Assembly (NCBI RefSeq): GCF_030122805.1
Contig: NZ_CP126080.1
Coordinates: forward strand, 3,973,501 to 4,037,500
Origin: Mesobacillus sp. AQ2
Lineage (GTDB): Bacteria; Bacillota; Bacilli; Bacillales; Cytobacillaceae
Length of the DNA: 64,000 bases
Direction: 5' to 3'
Numbering within the stretch: position 1 is the stretch's first letter; every line of letters starts with the position of its first letter. The translations under genes and the position numbers were made by a program. This document shows positions 33,688 to 42,916 of this stretch, piece after piece. Below the pieces are notes generated by a model. The model worked only from the letters and a program-made list of their open reading frames with translations. It was not told where the DNA came from and did no database searches.

Positions 33688-34947
33688 TCACATGACAATG
33701 AGTTTGAAGATGGTTAAGCCCAGCCCGATCAGGAAACCGCATACCGCGCCGTTCACCCTGATCCATTGCAGGTCTTTTCCAACATTGTTTTCCATCATGT
33801 CAATCAGTGTTTCTGTATCAAGCTTATCCAGGTTTTCTCTGACAAGCTTCCCGATTTTTGAATGGTTTCTTTCAATCAGCCCAGCTATTTTAGCATGAAG
33901 CCATGTTTCGGTCGCTGAAACTTTTTCATCGTCTGCTTTGATTTCATCAATGAATTTTTTCACTACGGGAATCACCGTGTCATCCACAAAACTGTCCTTT
34001 TCGATAAAAGCCATCAAGCGATCCTTAGACTTAGCCAGGACTCCTTTGATTTGTCCGGTCAAATCCATTTCTTCGACCATTTTATTTTTCCAGGATTGGA
34101 TTTCCGACATGAGGGCTTCGCGCTCATTGATACTTCCCAGTTCTTTTTGGATCTTTTCAAGAATCATATGGCGGTATCGGTTATCCTCCTGCTGCAGGTT
34201 TTTCATTCTTTTTAAAATAAATGATTGCAAGATGTTGCCGACCTTTTCTTCGGTGATCATATTGCTGAAAGATTGAATTGCGAATTTCAGGAGACCATCC
34301 GCTTCGGTTGTATCAATTGCCTGTTTTCCAAGCTTGCCAAGGACCATTTTCGCTTCAGCCTGTGATGCCCATTTTTCTGTCTCTTGCAGGACATAGTCAA
34401 ATGCAGCTGAATCATATTCCTTCGCCAGGATATGGCTTGAGGCCTTTTGCAAAAACTCGGAAGAATCAGCTGAGAGCAGGAAGCCTTTGATTTCTTTTTC
34501 GATTGTTGGCGCAAATCTTTCAACGTCCACTTTCCTAGCCACATCCAGGCTGAATGCCTGGAGGCTGTTTTTAACAGATTCAGAGTGAAGCTCCTTCTCA
34601 ACTGTTTCAAAAATTTTATCCAAAATATGAATCTGCTTGAACTTTTCCATGATGCTTTCTTTTGTGAGCCAGTCATTCTCAAGCATATTGATTAATGCGC
34701 GTGTTACTTTATCACGATTTTTCGGCAAAAGTGCCGTATGCGGAATCGGAATGCCGAGCGGATGCCTGAACAACGCCGTCACAGCAAACCAGTCAGCGAG
34801 TCCGCCGACCAGACCGGCTTCAAAGCCGCCCATCAGCAGTTTCCCGATCAGCGAGTCCTGGAAAGGAATCATCGCAAGGAACCCCGCTCCCATAATCGCC
34901 AGCGAAATAGCCGCTAAATGTCTAGATCTATTATTTCGTTTTTCCAT
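33688..34947 (-). CDS. DUF445-family membrane protein
   Basis: A 419-residue protein with hydrophobic segments at both ends (N-terminal LAAISLAIMGAGFLAMI and GGFEAGLVGGLADWFAV; C-terminal VCGFLIGLGLTIFKLIV) and a long charged helical middle. The motif GGLADWFAVTALFRHPLGIPIPHTALLP is diagnostic for DUF445 (YheB/YjiN-like). Function unproven. ATG 34947 follows GAGGGAG; upstream codons lack a ribosome site. Monocistronic. Confidence 0.9.
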   Translation of the reverse strand: MEKRNNRSRHLAAISLAIMGAGFLAMIPFQDSLIGKLLMGGFEAGLVGGLADWFAVTALFRHPLGIPIPHTALLPKNRDKVTRALINMLENDWLTKESIMEKFKQIHILDKIFETVEKELHSESVKNSLQAFSLDVARKVDVERFAPTIEKEIKGFLLSADSSEFLQKASSHILAKEYDSAAFDYVLQETEKWASQAEAKMVLGKLGKQAIDTTEADGLLKFAIQSFSNMITEEKVGNILQSFILKRMKNLQQEDNRYRHMILEKIQKELGSINEREALMSEIQSWKNKMVEEMDLTGQIKGVLAKSKDRLMAFIEKDSFVDDTVIPVVKKFIDEIKADDEKVSATETWLHAKIAGLIERNHSKIGKLVRENLDKLDTETLIDMMENNVGKDLQWIRVNGAVCGFLIGLGLTIFKLIVM

Positions 34948-35071
34948 ATATCTCCCTCTGTTACTGTTTGATTGAAATTTGTGTAATGTTTCTAGTTCTG
35001 GAGCCCCCAATGTGAATTTCGGAAAAAAAGTCTCTTCAATATTTTACCCAATTTATAGGGGAGAAAGCTAT

Positions 35072-35111
35072 AAAAAAGGAAAAGTCCCAGGAGCATCGGC
35101 TGCTGGGACTT
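35072..35111 (-). terminator. terminator of the metNIQ operon
   Basis: AAGTCCCAG-GAGC, ATCG, GCT-GCTGGGACTT; on the - strand it is followed by TTCCTTTTTTA. Confidence 0.85.
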
Positions 35112-35126
35112 CCTTACATCATACTC

Positions 35127-35954
35127 TTACTTCATCCATTCTGGCTTTCCAAAACCTTTGAAATCATTATCGATGATTTTTTCAAACTCATCAGACTCGA
35201 CGACTTCCTTGATGTCCTCTGCAAATTGGGCATCCTGGTCCTTTGTGTTAATGACGACACGGTTGCGATACTGGTCCGGCATGTTTTCAAGCTGAAGCGC
35301 AGTCAACAGATCCATTTTTGCTGCGAGGGCAAAGTTGCCGGGTACCGCTGACAGGTCGACGCTCTCAACAGCCCTTGGAAGCTGAGCTGCTTCGATTGGC
35401 TTGAACTGCAGGTTCTTGACATTATCTTTTACATCTTTTTCAGAAACAGTCAGCGGATCAGCATTAGGATCGAGTGTAATCAGGCCGGCATCCTCAAGGA
35501 TCAGGAAGGCACGCGCAGCATTTGTTGGATCGTTTGGAATCGCGATGTCTGAACCCTCTGCGACTTCATCCAGTGAATTGAACTTCTTGGAGTAGATCCC
35601 CATTGGCGCTGTTGGTACAACAATTACTTCAGACAGTTCAAGATCGTGTTCTTTTGCAAAATTCTCCATGTACACCTTGTGCTGGAACAGGTTGGCATCA
35701 AGGTCTCCTTTTGACAAAGCCAGATTAGGCTGGATGTAATCGCTGAATTCGACCACTTTCACTTCATAGCCTTTTTTCTCAAGCAGAGGCTTGATGCCTT
35801 TTGTGACCATATCACTGTACGGTCCGGATGTCGCTCCGAATGTTACCTGCTTTTTGTCAGCCTTCGCATCGCCGCCTGAGGCTGAGTCACTGCCGCATGC
35901 AGCCAACAAGCTGATTGATAGAAGTAACAGTAAAGAGAATAATAATTTCTTCAT
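35127..35954 (-). CDS. metQ: methionine ABC transporter substrate-binding lipoprotein
   Basis: A 275-residue NlpA-family lipoprotein; signal peptide ends at LLAAC with Cys20. The motif VTFGATSGPYSDMV and the EVIVVPTAPMGIYSKKF block are typical of MetQ. It binds D/L-methionine outside the membrane and delivers it to MetI/MetN. Third gene of metNIQ, 20 bases after metI. Controlled by the S-box upstream of metN. Confidence 0.95.
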   Translation of the reverse strand: MKKLLFSLLLLLSISLLAACGSDSASGGDAKADKKQVTFGATSGPYSDMVTKGIKPLLEKKGYEVKVVEFSDYIQPNLALSKGDLDANLFQHKVYMENFAKEHDLELSEVIVVPTAPMGIYSKKFNSLDEVAEGSDIAIPNDPTNAARAFLILEDAGLITLDPNADPLTVSEKDVKDNVKNLQFKPIEAAQLPRAVESVDLSAVPGNFALAAKMDLLTALQLENMPDQYRNRVVINTKDQDAQFAEDIKEVVESDEFEKIIDNDFKGFGKPEWMK

Positions 35955-35974
35955 TTTAAAATAACCCCCAATTT

Positions 35975-36640
35975 TTATCTTTTGTCTACTAATTTAGCAA
36001 TCCTGTCGCCGCCAAACTGAATCAGCTGGACAAGGCATATCAGGATAATAACCGTCGTAATCATGATGGTATTGTCGTACCGGTAATAACCGAAGCGGAT
36101 TGCCAGGTCACCGACTCCGCCGCCGCCAACGATCCCGGCCATTGCCGAGTATGCTACAAGGCTGATGATCGTGATGGTGATACCCTGGACGATTCCAGGC
36201 TTTGCCTCTGGAATGAGGACATCCTTGATGATCATCCACGGAGTCGCTCCGGTGGCCACCGCTGCCTCGATGACCCCTTTATCAATTTCGCGCAAGCTTT
36301 GCTCTACGATTCTCGCAAAGAACGGAATCGCCGCGACAGATAATGAAACAGATGCCGCAGTCGGCCCGATTGTCGTGCCGGCGATTAAATTCGCCAGCGG
36401 CAGCAGTGCGATCAACAGGATGATGAACGGAACCGAGCGGATCATATTGACGATAAAACCAGCAATAGTTTTAAAAAGCTGGTTCTCCAGGAACAGGCCT
36501 TTATCGGTGACAAAAAGAAGAACACCTGTCGGCAGCCCAACAATGATCGAGACAAGGATGGAGATGCCGACCATATAAATTGTTTCAAAGAATGCTTTAT
36601 TCAGTTCCGGCAGCAGTGCGATCAGGTTATCAAGCAGCAT
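35975..36640 (-). CDS. metI: methionine ABC transporter permease
   Basis: A 221-residue inner-membrane permease with 5 helices and the EAA-type loop (VIEAAVATGATPWMIIKDVLIPEAKPG). ATG 36640 has GGAGGTG with 7-base spacing; the TTG two codons earlier is rejected. It overlaps the metN stop by 11 bases. B. subtilis calls this gene metP. Confidence 0.95.
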   Translation of the reverse strand: MLLDNLIALLPELNKAFFETIYMVGISILVSIIVGLPTGVLLFVTDKGLFLENQLFKTIAGFIVNMIRSVPFIILLIALLPLANLIAGTTIGPTAASVSLSVAAIPFFARIVEQSLREIDKGVIEAAVATGATPWMIIKDVLIPEAKPGIVQGITITIISLVAYSAMAGIVGGGGVGDLAIRFGYYRYDNTIMITTVIILICLVQLIQFGGDRIAKLVDKR

Positions 36641-37643
36641 CTTCAATCACCTCCAGATTTCTTGTCCTTGCTGCGATGTATTCAATGGCCCGGTCGATTT
36701 CAAGTGTCTCGCCCGAAACTTCCATAATGAAAATCCCTAGTGGGATTTCCTGAATATACTCGATTTTGCCGTGAAGGATGTTTCCCCTCACCTTGAATTT
36801 CTGGAATACATCCGAGATGACCCCCTGCTCGGCAATCTCGCCCTGGAAATAAATCTTGATCAATTTGCCTTCCCGCTCCTTCATCAGTCTTTCCGGCAAT
36901 TCGAATTGTAGGATGGAGTTGACGAAATCCTTTGTCAGCGGCTCCTGTGGATTGGCAAAAACATCGTAGACATTTCCCTCTTCAATGATTTTTCCATCTT
37001 GCATCACAGCCATTCGGTCACAAATCGTCTTGACCACTTCCATTTCATGCGTTATAAGCACGATTGTGATTCCTAACTCTCTATTAATCTTTTTTAGTAA
37101 AGATAAAATAGAGCGGGTCGTGCTTGGGTCAAGAGCAGAGGTTGCTTCATCGCAGAGCAGGACGGATGGATTATTCGCCAGCGCCCTGGCTATGCCAACA
37201 CGCTGTTTCTGGCCGCCGGACAGCTGTGCAGGATAGACGTCTTTCTTGTCGGAAAGGCCCACCATATGTAAAAGCTCTAGCACTCTCTCATTTATCTCTG
37301 TTTTCGGAGTGCCGGCAGCTTTTAGCGCAAAAGTGATATTTTCGCTGACTGTCTTTGCACTTACAAGATGGAAATGCTGAAAAATCATCCCGATTTTCAA
37401 CCGGGATTTCCTTAAATCGCCCTTGCCTAAAGAGGTTAGCTCCACACCCTCAATAAAAACCTCTCCCGATGTCGGCTTCTCAAGGAGGTTCAGGCATCTA
37501 AGCAAAGAACTTTTGCCTGCGCCGCTGTATCCGACAATCCCGTAAATTTCGCCCTTTTCTACTTTTAACGAAACATCGTCAACGCCTGTCACCGATCCCT
37601 TTTTCGTGTCATATACCTTGACCAGATTCTTCACTTCAATCAT
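36630..37643 (-). CDS. metN: methionine ABC transporter ATP-binding protein
   Basis: A 337-residue ATPase. Walker A is GYSGAGKSS, the signature is LSGGQKQRVGIARAL, and Walker B is VLLCDEATSALD. A C-terminal NIL/ACT-like domain (residues about 265-337) provides methionine feedback in this family. ATG 37643 follows GGGGGTG. First gene of the operon, behind an S-box riboswitch. Confidence 0.96.
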   Translation of the reverse strand: MIEVKNLVKVYDTKKGSVTGVDDVSLKVEKGEIYGIVGYSGAGKSSLLRCLNLLEKPTSGEVFIEGVELTSLGKGDLRKSRLKIGMIFQHFHLVSAKTVSENITFALKAAGTPKTEINERVLELLHMVGLSDKKDVYPAQLSGGQKQRVGIARALANNPSVLLCDEATSALDPSTTRSILSLLKKINRELGITIVLITHEMEVVKTICDRMAVMQDGKIIEEGNVYDVFANPQEPLTKDFVNSILQFELPERLMKEREGKLIKIYFQGEIAEQGVISDVFQKFKVRGNILHGKIEYIQEIPLGIFIMEVSGETLEIDRAIEYIAARTRNLEVIEDAA

Positions 37644-37667
37644 TTTTGCACCCCCATTTTCACTCAA

Positions 37668-37700
37668 TAAAAAAAGCCTCTTTCATTCAAAGAAAGAGGC
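37668..37700 (-). terminator. S-box expression-platform terminator
   Basis: On the - strand GCCTCTTTC, TTTGAATG-type loop, GAAAGAGGC, then TTTTTTTATT, just upstream of metN. Confidence 0.88.
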
Positions 37701-37719
37701 ATCGTAAATATCTATACGA

Positions 37720-37820
37720 CTTATCTTTCAGAATGAAACCATTCTGTAGGAAGTGGCACCTTTCCATAAAGGAGGTTGCCGGACGTCATCGGGCCTAATC
37801 CCTCAGTCTCTCTTGATAAG
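37720..37820 (-). ncRNA. SAM-I (S-box) riboswitch
   Basis: On the - strand: CTTATCAAGAGAGACTGAGG, then GGCCCGATGACGTCCGGCAACC, AAGGTGCCACTTCC and the closing GAAAGATAAG, which pairs with the 5' CTTATC. These are the canonical S-box elements. High SAM should favour the terminator at 37668-37700 and switch off metNIQ. Confidence 0.96.
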
Positions 37821-37850
37821 TAACTTATTAAATTCATTTTGATAATTGAA

Positions 37851-37879
37851 ATATTAAAACTCTCTGAAATATTTGTCAA
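37851..37879 (-). promoter_or_regulatory. metNIQ promoter
   Basis: On the - strand: perfect TTGACA (37874-37879), 17-base spacer, TAATAT (37851-37856), about 30 bases before the S-box. Confidence 0.8.
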
Positions 37880-37947
37880 CAGAGTTTTTTAGTCTTTTTC
37901 AGGTTGTAATCGCTTACATCATTGGGGCTGTAAGAGAATTTATTTTC

Positions 37948-37982
37948 AAAAAGAAAAACCCTTGTTTACGCTAAAACAAGGG
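37948..37982 (-). terminator. terminator of the chromate-transporter pair
   Basis: CCCTTGTTT and AAACAAGGG form a 9-bp stem overlapping the last codons; on the - strand it runs into TTTTTCTTTTT. Confidence 0.8.
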
Positions 37983-38496
37983 CACCATAGACGAGGGCAC
38001 CGGCTATGACATACGCCGGGTGTACCTTCAGTTTTTCCATCAGGACGAAGCTGATGCCGCCAATCAGGATGGTCTGTGTCAAACCGACACCTTCATAGGA
38101 GGAAAAAAAGAAATCATAGGTCATGACTCCCAGGAGCACCGCAATGACTGGCCGGACAACGATTGTCAGCCTTTTGACACGAGGAGAATCCTTGAATTTC
38201 ATCAACAGTCCTAGCAGACCGATCATCAGAATCAGCGATGGTGCCACGGCTGCAAACACACCGACAATGGCGCCGAGGATTCCGCCTTCTGAATAGCCGA
38301 TATACCCGGCCATCTTCGTCGCAATCGGCCCCGGGAGTGCATTGCCCATCGCCAGGACTTCACTGAATTCATTGACCGTCATCCAGTCATATCGGTCGAC
38401 GACTTCATTTTCAATCAACGGGATCGAGGCCGGCCCTCCGCCATAGCCTAAAATACCAGGAATGAAAAAGGCCAAAAATATTTGGAAATAAATCAT
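37966..38496 (-). CDS. chromate transporter, short-chain CHR subunit (second)
   Basis: A 176-residue half-length CHR protein with signature GYGGGPASIPLIENEVV and ALPGPIATKMAGYIGYSEGG. Short CHR proteins act as a pair to export chromate (ChrA function); B. subtilis YwrA/YwrB are the known example. Its ATG overlaps the stop of the partner gene (ATGA, 38493-38496), so the two are translationally coupled. Confidence 0.92.
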   Translation of the reverse strand: MIYFQIFLAFFIPGILGYGGGPASIPLIENEVVDRYDWMTVNEFSEVLAMGNALPGPIATKMAGYIGYSEGGILGAIVGVFAAVAPSLILMIGLLGLLMKFKDSPRVKRLTIVVRPVIAVLLGVMTYDFFFSSYEGVGLTQTILIGGISFVLMEKLKVHPAYVIAGALVYGALVLA

Positions 38497-39071
38497 TTCT
38501 GCTCCCCTCCCATTTGTTTCTTTTCAATTGGAGAAGAGTCTTTTTTTATTAAAGCGCCAAGCAGCAAAATGAAAATCAAGATTGCCGGATGTATATTCAA
38601 GATCTGGAGGAGCACCAGGCTGGCAATCAGCGCAATAGCTGTCCTGGCCCAGCCAAGCTTCGATTTACCCGATTTCTTAATGAAGTCCCATGTCAGGACA
38701 GCGAGCATGACGGCAACAACCGGTACAACAGCATCTGCCATTCCTTTTACCCACGGCTGATCCTTGTATGAGTTCAGAGTCGTAAGCAGGATAATCATCA
38801 GGATAATCGTCGGAATCATCGTTGCGGCCAGGGCATTGACCATGCCCAGGATCCCGCCCACACGATAGCCGATATACCCTGCCATTTTCGTCGCGATCGG
38901 ACCGGGGAGCGCATTTCCCAAAGCCAGAATATCACCGAACTCATCAGAGTCCATCCATTTATACTTATCTACCACTTCCTTATGTACGAGCGGAATCGAT
39001 GACGGCCCGCCGCCATAGCCAAGGATTCCCACGCGGAAAAATGCCAGGAATAAATCTTTTTGTTTCAACAC
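38493..39071 (-). CDS. chromate transporter, short-chain CHR subunit (first)
   Basis: A 192-residue half-length CHR protein with GYGGGPSSIPLVHKEVV and ALPGPIATKMAGYIGYRVGG. It is homologous to its downstream partner in antiparallel-pair fashion. The start is GTG 39071 or TTG 39068; GAAGGTG upstream suits the TTG slightly better. Confidence 0.92.
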   Translation of the reverse strand: MLKQKDLFLAFFRVGILGYGGGPSSIPLVHKEVVDKYKWMDSDEFGDILALGNALPGPIATKMAGYIGYRVGGILGMVNALAATMIPTIILMIILLTTLNSYKDQPWVKGMADAVVPVVAVMLAVLTWDFIKKSGKSKLGWARTAIALIASLVLLQILNIHPAILIFILLLGALIKKDSSPIEKKQMGGEQK

Positions 39072-39270
39072 TTCACCTTCTCTTCTGTTTTTAGCCCTAT
39101 GCAGTCTCTTTCTATAATTCTTATTTCTTTTATTTTATTATAGACTCATATATTGGAAACTGCATGTAAATTAAAGGGATCATATCACCGTCGGGAATCA
39201 TTTATCATAATTTCCGCCATTTTATATGCACTGATTTACTGCGCAACTCATTATTTTGGCGATTTTTTCA

Positions 39271-39372
39271 TTTTTTCGAACACTTTTTAGATTATTTCGA
39301 CCAAATTTCCGGATATATCGACCACATTTTGGATTATTTCGACCACTTTTTCAAATAATTCGACCAAGTGTC
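39271..39372. repeat. array E: five copies of a 21-bp TTCGACCA repeat
   Basis: Units like GGATTATTTCGACCACTTTT recur with TTCGA at about 39275, 39297, 39318, 39339 and 39360, a regular 21-bp step. The first copy is degenerate (TTCGAACAC). There is no long inverted repeat within a unit. It lies 5' of the chr pair and 3' of the chemoreceptor gene. The rest of 39072-39270 is AT-rich with no recognised feature except the probable chr promoter. Confidence 0.85.
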
Positions 39373-39425
39373 CATTTTGCTCCATAAAAAAAGTACCACA
39401 GCTCCAGGCCATGATACTCTTATAA

Positions 39426-41081
39426 TCATTTATTAAACTTAAAGATAGAAACAGATTCATTCAACTCATTGGTCAGTTTCCTTAAGTCTGTTACCTTTTT
39501 CGAAAGGTTGCCGAATGCCGATAATTGTTCCGTTGTGGAGGCTGAAATTTCTTCACTTCCAGCTGCTGTTTCTTCGACGACGGCACTGATGGATTCAACA
39601 TTGTGCAGGACCTTGGCTCCCAGTTCCTTGGAGGCTTCCATTCCGCTTACAAGCTGGGTGATTTTTTCAGAGATGCCGCTGACTCTGGCTTCGATATTTT
39701 CAAAAGCTGACATTGTCAGGTTCATCGAATCCATTTGCTCATCAGCGATGGCGCCGCCTTTGTTCACAGCTTCTCCGATTTCATCTAGTCCAGTCTTCAA
39801 CAGATTGACCATATCGAAAATTTGCGTTGTTGCGAGGTTTGACTCTTCAGCCAGCTTCCTGACCTCGGACGCAACGACCGCAAATCCTTTGCCAGCCTCT
39901 CCAGCCCTTGCAGCTTCGATCGCTGCATTCAACGCAAGCAGATTGGTCTGGGCTGCGATTGCCGAAACAGATTTGGCCATGTCTTCAATTTTAGCGGCAT
40001 AACCAACAAACTTGCCCGTTGCTGTCTGGATGGAATAGGATGCCGCTTTGTTTTCTGTAATTAACACTTTTTGCCCTTCTATTGCTTTTCTGCCTTCTCC
40101 GATTGCTTCCACTGCTTCCTGGCTATATGAGGATGACTCCTGGCTGTAGTCCAGATTCAGCATGATTTCCTTATCCATGTCGTCAATCAGTTCGACGGAT
40201 TGCTGCAGATCTTCCGAAACAGTTTGGGCACCTGCTGAAAGCTCATCCGTTGATACAGCTACCTGATTAGAAATCTCTGTCAGCGATACATTTTCCTGTT
40301 CAATTTCCGCTGCAAACTCTTCCACTTCTTTGCTTGTCCTATTCACCTTTTGCAGCAAGGAAGTCAATTGAGATGCCATCATGTCGAAGGACTCATTCAA
40401 AGTCCCCAGCTCATCCTTATGCTTGTATGGGACTTTTTCAATCATCAGGTTTCCTTTGGCGATTTCCTGGGCATTGATGGCAATCTGCTTCAATGGCCTT
40501 GTAATCGAACTCGTCAGCCTGATCCCGATTCCCCCGGCAACAACAACAAGCAGGATGCTGCCGATGATTGCCGAGAGGATTATGAATTGAATCTGGTTCT
40601 TCAAATCCTCCTGAAGATAATCGTAATAATCATTTACCTGGATATTCAAGAGGTACAGATCATTTAGGACGCCCTCACTGCGCAGCGATTGCCGCTTCAC
40701 TTCGGCACTGATTTTATCATCAAGTGCCTTCTCAGCTTCGGATTTGAGTGCATTAAACTTTTCAAAAGCTTTGTCCAACACTTTCTTGCTGTTTTCCTGC
40801 TGAATCAATCCTTCTGCCTGAGCAAAAATTTTAGAGGTCTTCTCCATTTTCGCTAATGCATCCTGCCTGTTCCCTTCGGTCGGACTGAAGGAAAAATTGC
40901 TTAGCGATTGTTTGGTTGCCGATGTTTCAGCCTCCAGGTTCTGAACGGTCAGCAGTACCTGTACATAATCTTGATTAGATGCCTGGACCATCAGCATTCT
41001 GTAAATGATAAAAGAAATCATCACAATCGATAAGCCAATGGCGAGCAATAAATTCAATAGTAATTTCTTTTTTATTGTCAT
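39426..41081 (-). CDS. methyl-accepting chemotaxis protein
   Basis: A 551-residue transmembrane receptor with TM1 (about 8-28), an extracytoplasmic helical-bundle sensor (about 30-165), TM2 (about 168-190), HAMP, and an MA signalling domain. The hairpin tip is IAAQTNLLALNAAIEAARAGEAGKGFAVVASEVRKLAEES. It is 23 bases downstream of a BMP-type substrate-binding lipoprotein on the same strand, with no ABC permease or ATPase nearby. That suggests the lipoprotein supplies ligand to this receptor. Confidence 0.93.
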   Translation of the reverse strand: MTIKKKLLLNLLLAIGLSIVMISFIIYRMLMVQASNQDYVQVLLTVQNLEAETSATKQSLSNFSFSPTEGNRQDALAKMEKTSKIFAQAEGLIQQENSKKVLDKAFEKFNALKSEAEKALDDKISAEVKRQSLRSEGVLNDLYLLNIQVNDYYDYLQEDLKNQIQFIILSAIIGSILLVVVAGGIGIRLTSSITRPLKQIAINAQEIAKGNLMIEKVPYKHKDELGTLNESFDMMASQLTSLLQKVNRTSKEVEEFAAEIEQENVSLTEISNQVAVSTDELSAGAQTVSEDLQQSVELIDDMDKEIMLNLDYSQESSSYSQEAVEAIGEGRKAIEGQKVLITENKAASYSIQTATGKFVGYAAKIEDMAKSVSAIAAQTNLLALNAAIEAARAGEAGKGFAVVASEVRKLAEESNLATTQIFDMVNLLKTGLDEIGEAVNKGGAIADEQMDSMNLTMSAFENIEARVSGISEKITQLVSGMEASKELGAKVLHNVESISAVVEETAAGSEEISASTTEQLSAFGNLSKKVTDLRKLTNELNESVSIFKFNK

Positions 41082-41104
41082 GTCTGTTCCCCCAGTTGCA
41101 GCTG

Positions 41105-42085
41105 TTAATCTAGCTGAATTGAAACTTCATTTGTTGATAATTTCTCTTCCAAGTCTTTCAAGGTTTTTTCCTGCTCTGGACTCAGCTTGATGACCCGGAT
41201 TGGTGCAAGCCCGACACCTTTTTCATTAATGCCCAGTTCGATTTGCCTTGATTTAAGCTTCTTCTCGGATTGGAACTCCTTAACTGCTTCATATAGTGCG
41301 ATATCCACATTCTTCAGCATGGAAGTAATAATGGCCTTTTCGGCAAAAAAGTATTGGTCGCTATCTACACCAATCGCAAACTTTTTCCTGGCTTGCGCTT
41401 CCTTCAATACACCTACTCCGGTAAAACCAGCGGCAGCATAAAGAACATCAGCACCTTCATCGATCATTCCTGCAGCAATCTTTCCTCCAAGGTCAGCATT
41501 GCCAAAATCCTCAGAGTAAGCGACCTTTATCTCAGCATCCGGCTTGACTGCTTTCACACCCTGCTCAAATCCCGATTTGAATTTGCGGATCAGCGGCACA
41601 TCCGCACCGCCCACAAATCCGACGACCTTTGATTTGGTGGTCATCCCGGCAACCGCACCGGCCAGGAAGCTGCCCTGTTCTTCTTTAAAAGTAATCGATG
41701 TGATATTCTCCATTTCTGATACCGAATCCACCAGTATAAACTGTTGTTCCGGATATTTCTTTGCGACTTTTTCCAAATCCTCAAGAACCATGAAACCAAG
41801 CCCGATGACAAGATCATTTCCGTCTTCCACCAGCTCAGTAAACCCCTTTTCATAGCTGCCTGCTTCCTGCAGCTCACGATAATCAAAAAGAATATCCAAT
41901 TCATCCCTTGCTTTTGTCAGTCCGGCAAACGCTGCATCACTAAAAGATTGATCGCCAAGTCCGACGTCAGACAACATGATGCCAATTTTAACCCTTTCCT
42001 TCGCCTTCAACTCTGTGTTGGCGCAGCCAGCAAGTCCCCCTGCGAGTAAAACTGCGATAAAAAATATATACATAATTCGTTTCAT
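41105..42085 (-). CDS. BMP-family (PnrA/Med-like) substrate-binding lipoprotein
   Basis: A 326-residue basic-membrane-protein family lipoprotein. Signal peptide ends at LAGGLAGC; VKIGIMLSDVGLGDQSFSD and VGFVGGADVPLIRKFKSGFEQGV match the nucleoside-binding BMP fold. B. subtilis Med and the purine-nucleoside receptor PnrA/TmpC are relatives. ATG 42085 is preferred to an upstream TTG because it gives a clean signal peptide. The partner gene is the chemoreceptor immediately downstream. Ligand unproven; nucleosides are likely. Confidence 0.88.
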   Translation of the reverse strand: MKRIMYIFFIAVLLAGGLAGCANTELKAKERVKIGIMLSDVGLGDQSFSDAAFAGLTKARDELDILFDYRELQEAGSYEKGFTELVEDGNDLVIGLGFMVLEDLEKVAKKYPEQQFILVDSVSEMENITSITFKEEQGSFLAGAVAGMTTKSKVVGFVGGADVPLIRKFKSGFEQGVKAVKPDAEIKVAYSEDFGNADLGGKIAAGMIDEGADVLYAAAGFTGVGVLKEAQARKKFAIGVDSDQYFFAEKAIITSMLKNVDIALYEAVKEFQSEKKLKSRQIELGINEKGVGLAPIRVIKLSPEQEKTLKDLEEKLSTNEVSIQLD

Positions 42086-42200
42086 CTTGATGTCCTGCTC
42101 CCTTTTCAAGTAAATTTATATTTATTTCATCGGCCACCGTCTATTTTTATTAATGCCAGAACAGAAAGTCTATTTTTTGTAAATTTTCAAAATAGTGAAC

Positions 42201-42235
42201 GAATAAAAAAGCAGGCTGTCTTCTTCCCAGCCTGC
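42201..42235 (-). terminator. terminator of ktrBA
   Basis: GCAGGCTG, TCTTCTTCC, CAGCCTGC; on the - strand it is followed by TTTTTTATTC. Confidence 0.88.
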
Positions 42236-42247
42236 CTCATACTGTCA

Positions 42248-42904
42248 TTATTTAATTTTCGCGAATTTATGCAAGTCGCCATTTTCTCCCAGGACGATCA
42301 GAATATCTTCTGCTCGAAGTGTCTTTTCAGGATCTGGAGAAATATCGACCTTATTTGCTGTTTTGACGCCGATTACGGTAATATTGTATTTTGCACGGAG
42401 ATTGATTTCAATCAGGTTTTTGCCTGCCATGCTCATTGGCAGCTTGATTTCCTCAATACTGTAATCATCTGAAAGCTCGATGAAATTCAATACATTCGGG
42501 GACGCCATCAGTTGATGGGCAACACGTTCCCCCATGTCCCGTTCAGGGAAGATGACTTTGTCAGCGCCAACCTTGAATAATACTTGTGCATGGTGTTTGT
42601 TGAGCGCTTTGGCCACGACATTGGAAACGCCCATTTCTTTTAAAATCAGAACGGTAAGGATACTTGCCTGGATATCATCGCCAATTGCCACGATGACCGT
42701 CTCGAAGTTCCTGATCCCCACAGCCTTCAAGGTTTGCTCATCAGTTGAGTCTCCGATTACCGCATGTGTAACAAACTCTTTATATTCCTCAATATGCTGC
42801 TCGCTCTTATCAATCGCCAGCACTTCATTTCCTTCATAATACAGTGTTGTCGCTACACTGGACCCAAAACGCCCCATCCCGATTACTGCGTATTGCTTTG
42901 CCAT
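42248..42904 (-). CDS. ktrA: potassium uptake regulatory subunit (RCK domain)
   Basis: A 218-residue cytoplasmic gating ring protein. The Rossmann nucleotide-binding motif is VIGMGRFGSSVATTLY, followed by an RCK_C domain (residues about 135-218, SIEEIKLPMSMAGKNLIEINLR) that binds c-di-AMP in KtrA. It pairs with KtrB 12 bases upstream. AGGAGG precedes ATG 42904. Confidence 0.94.
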   Translation of the reverse strand: MAKQYAVIGMGRFGSSVATTLYYEGNEVLAIDKSEQHIEEYKEFVTHAVIGDSTDEQTLKAVGIRNFETVIVAIGDDIQASILTVLILKEMGVSNVVAKALNKHHAQVLFKVGADKVIFPERDMGERVAHQLMASPNVLNFIELSDDYSIEEIKLPMSMAGKNLIEINLRAKYNITVIGVKTANKVDISPDPEKTLRAEDILIVLGENGDLHKFAKIK

Positions 42905-42916
42905 AATATACTCCTC

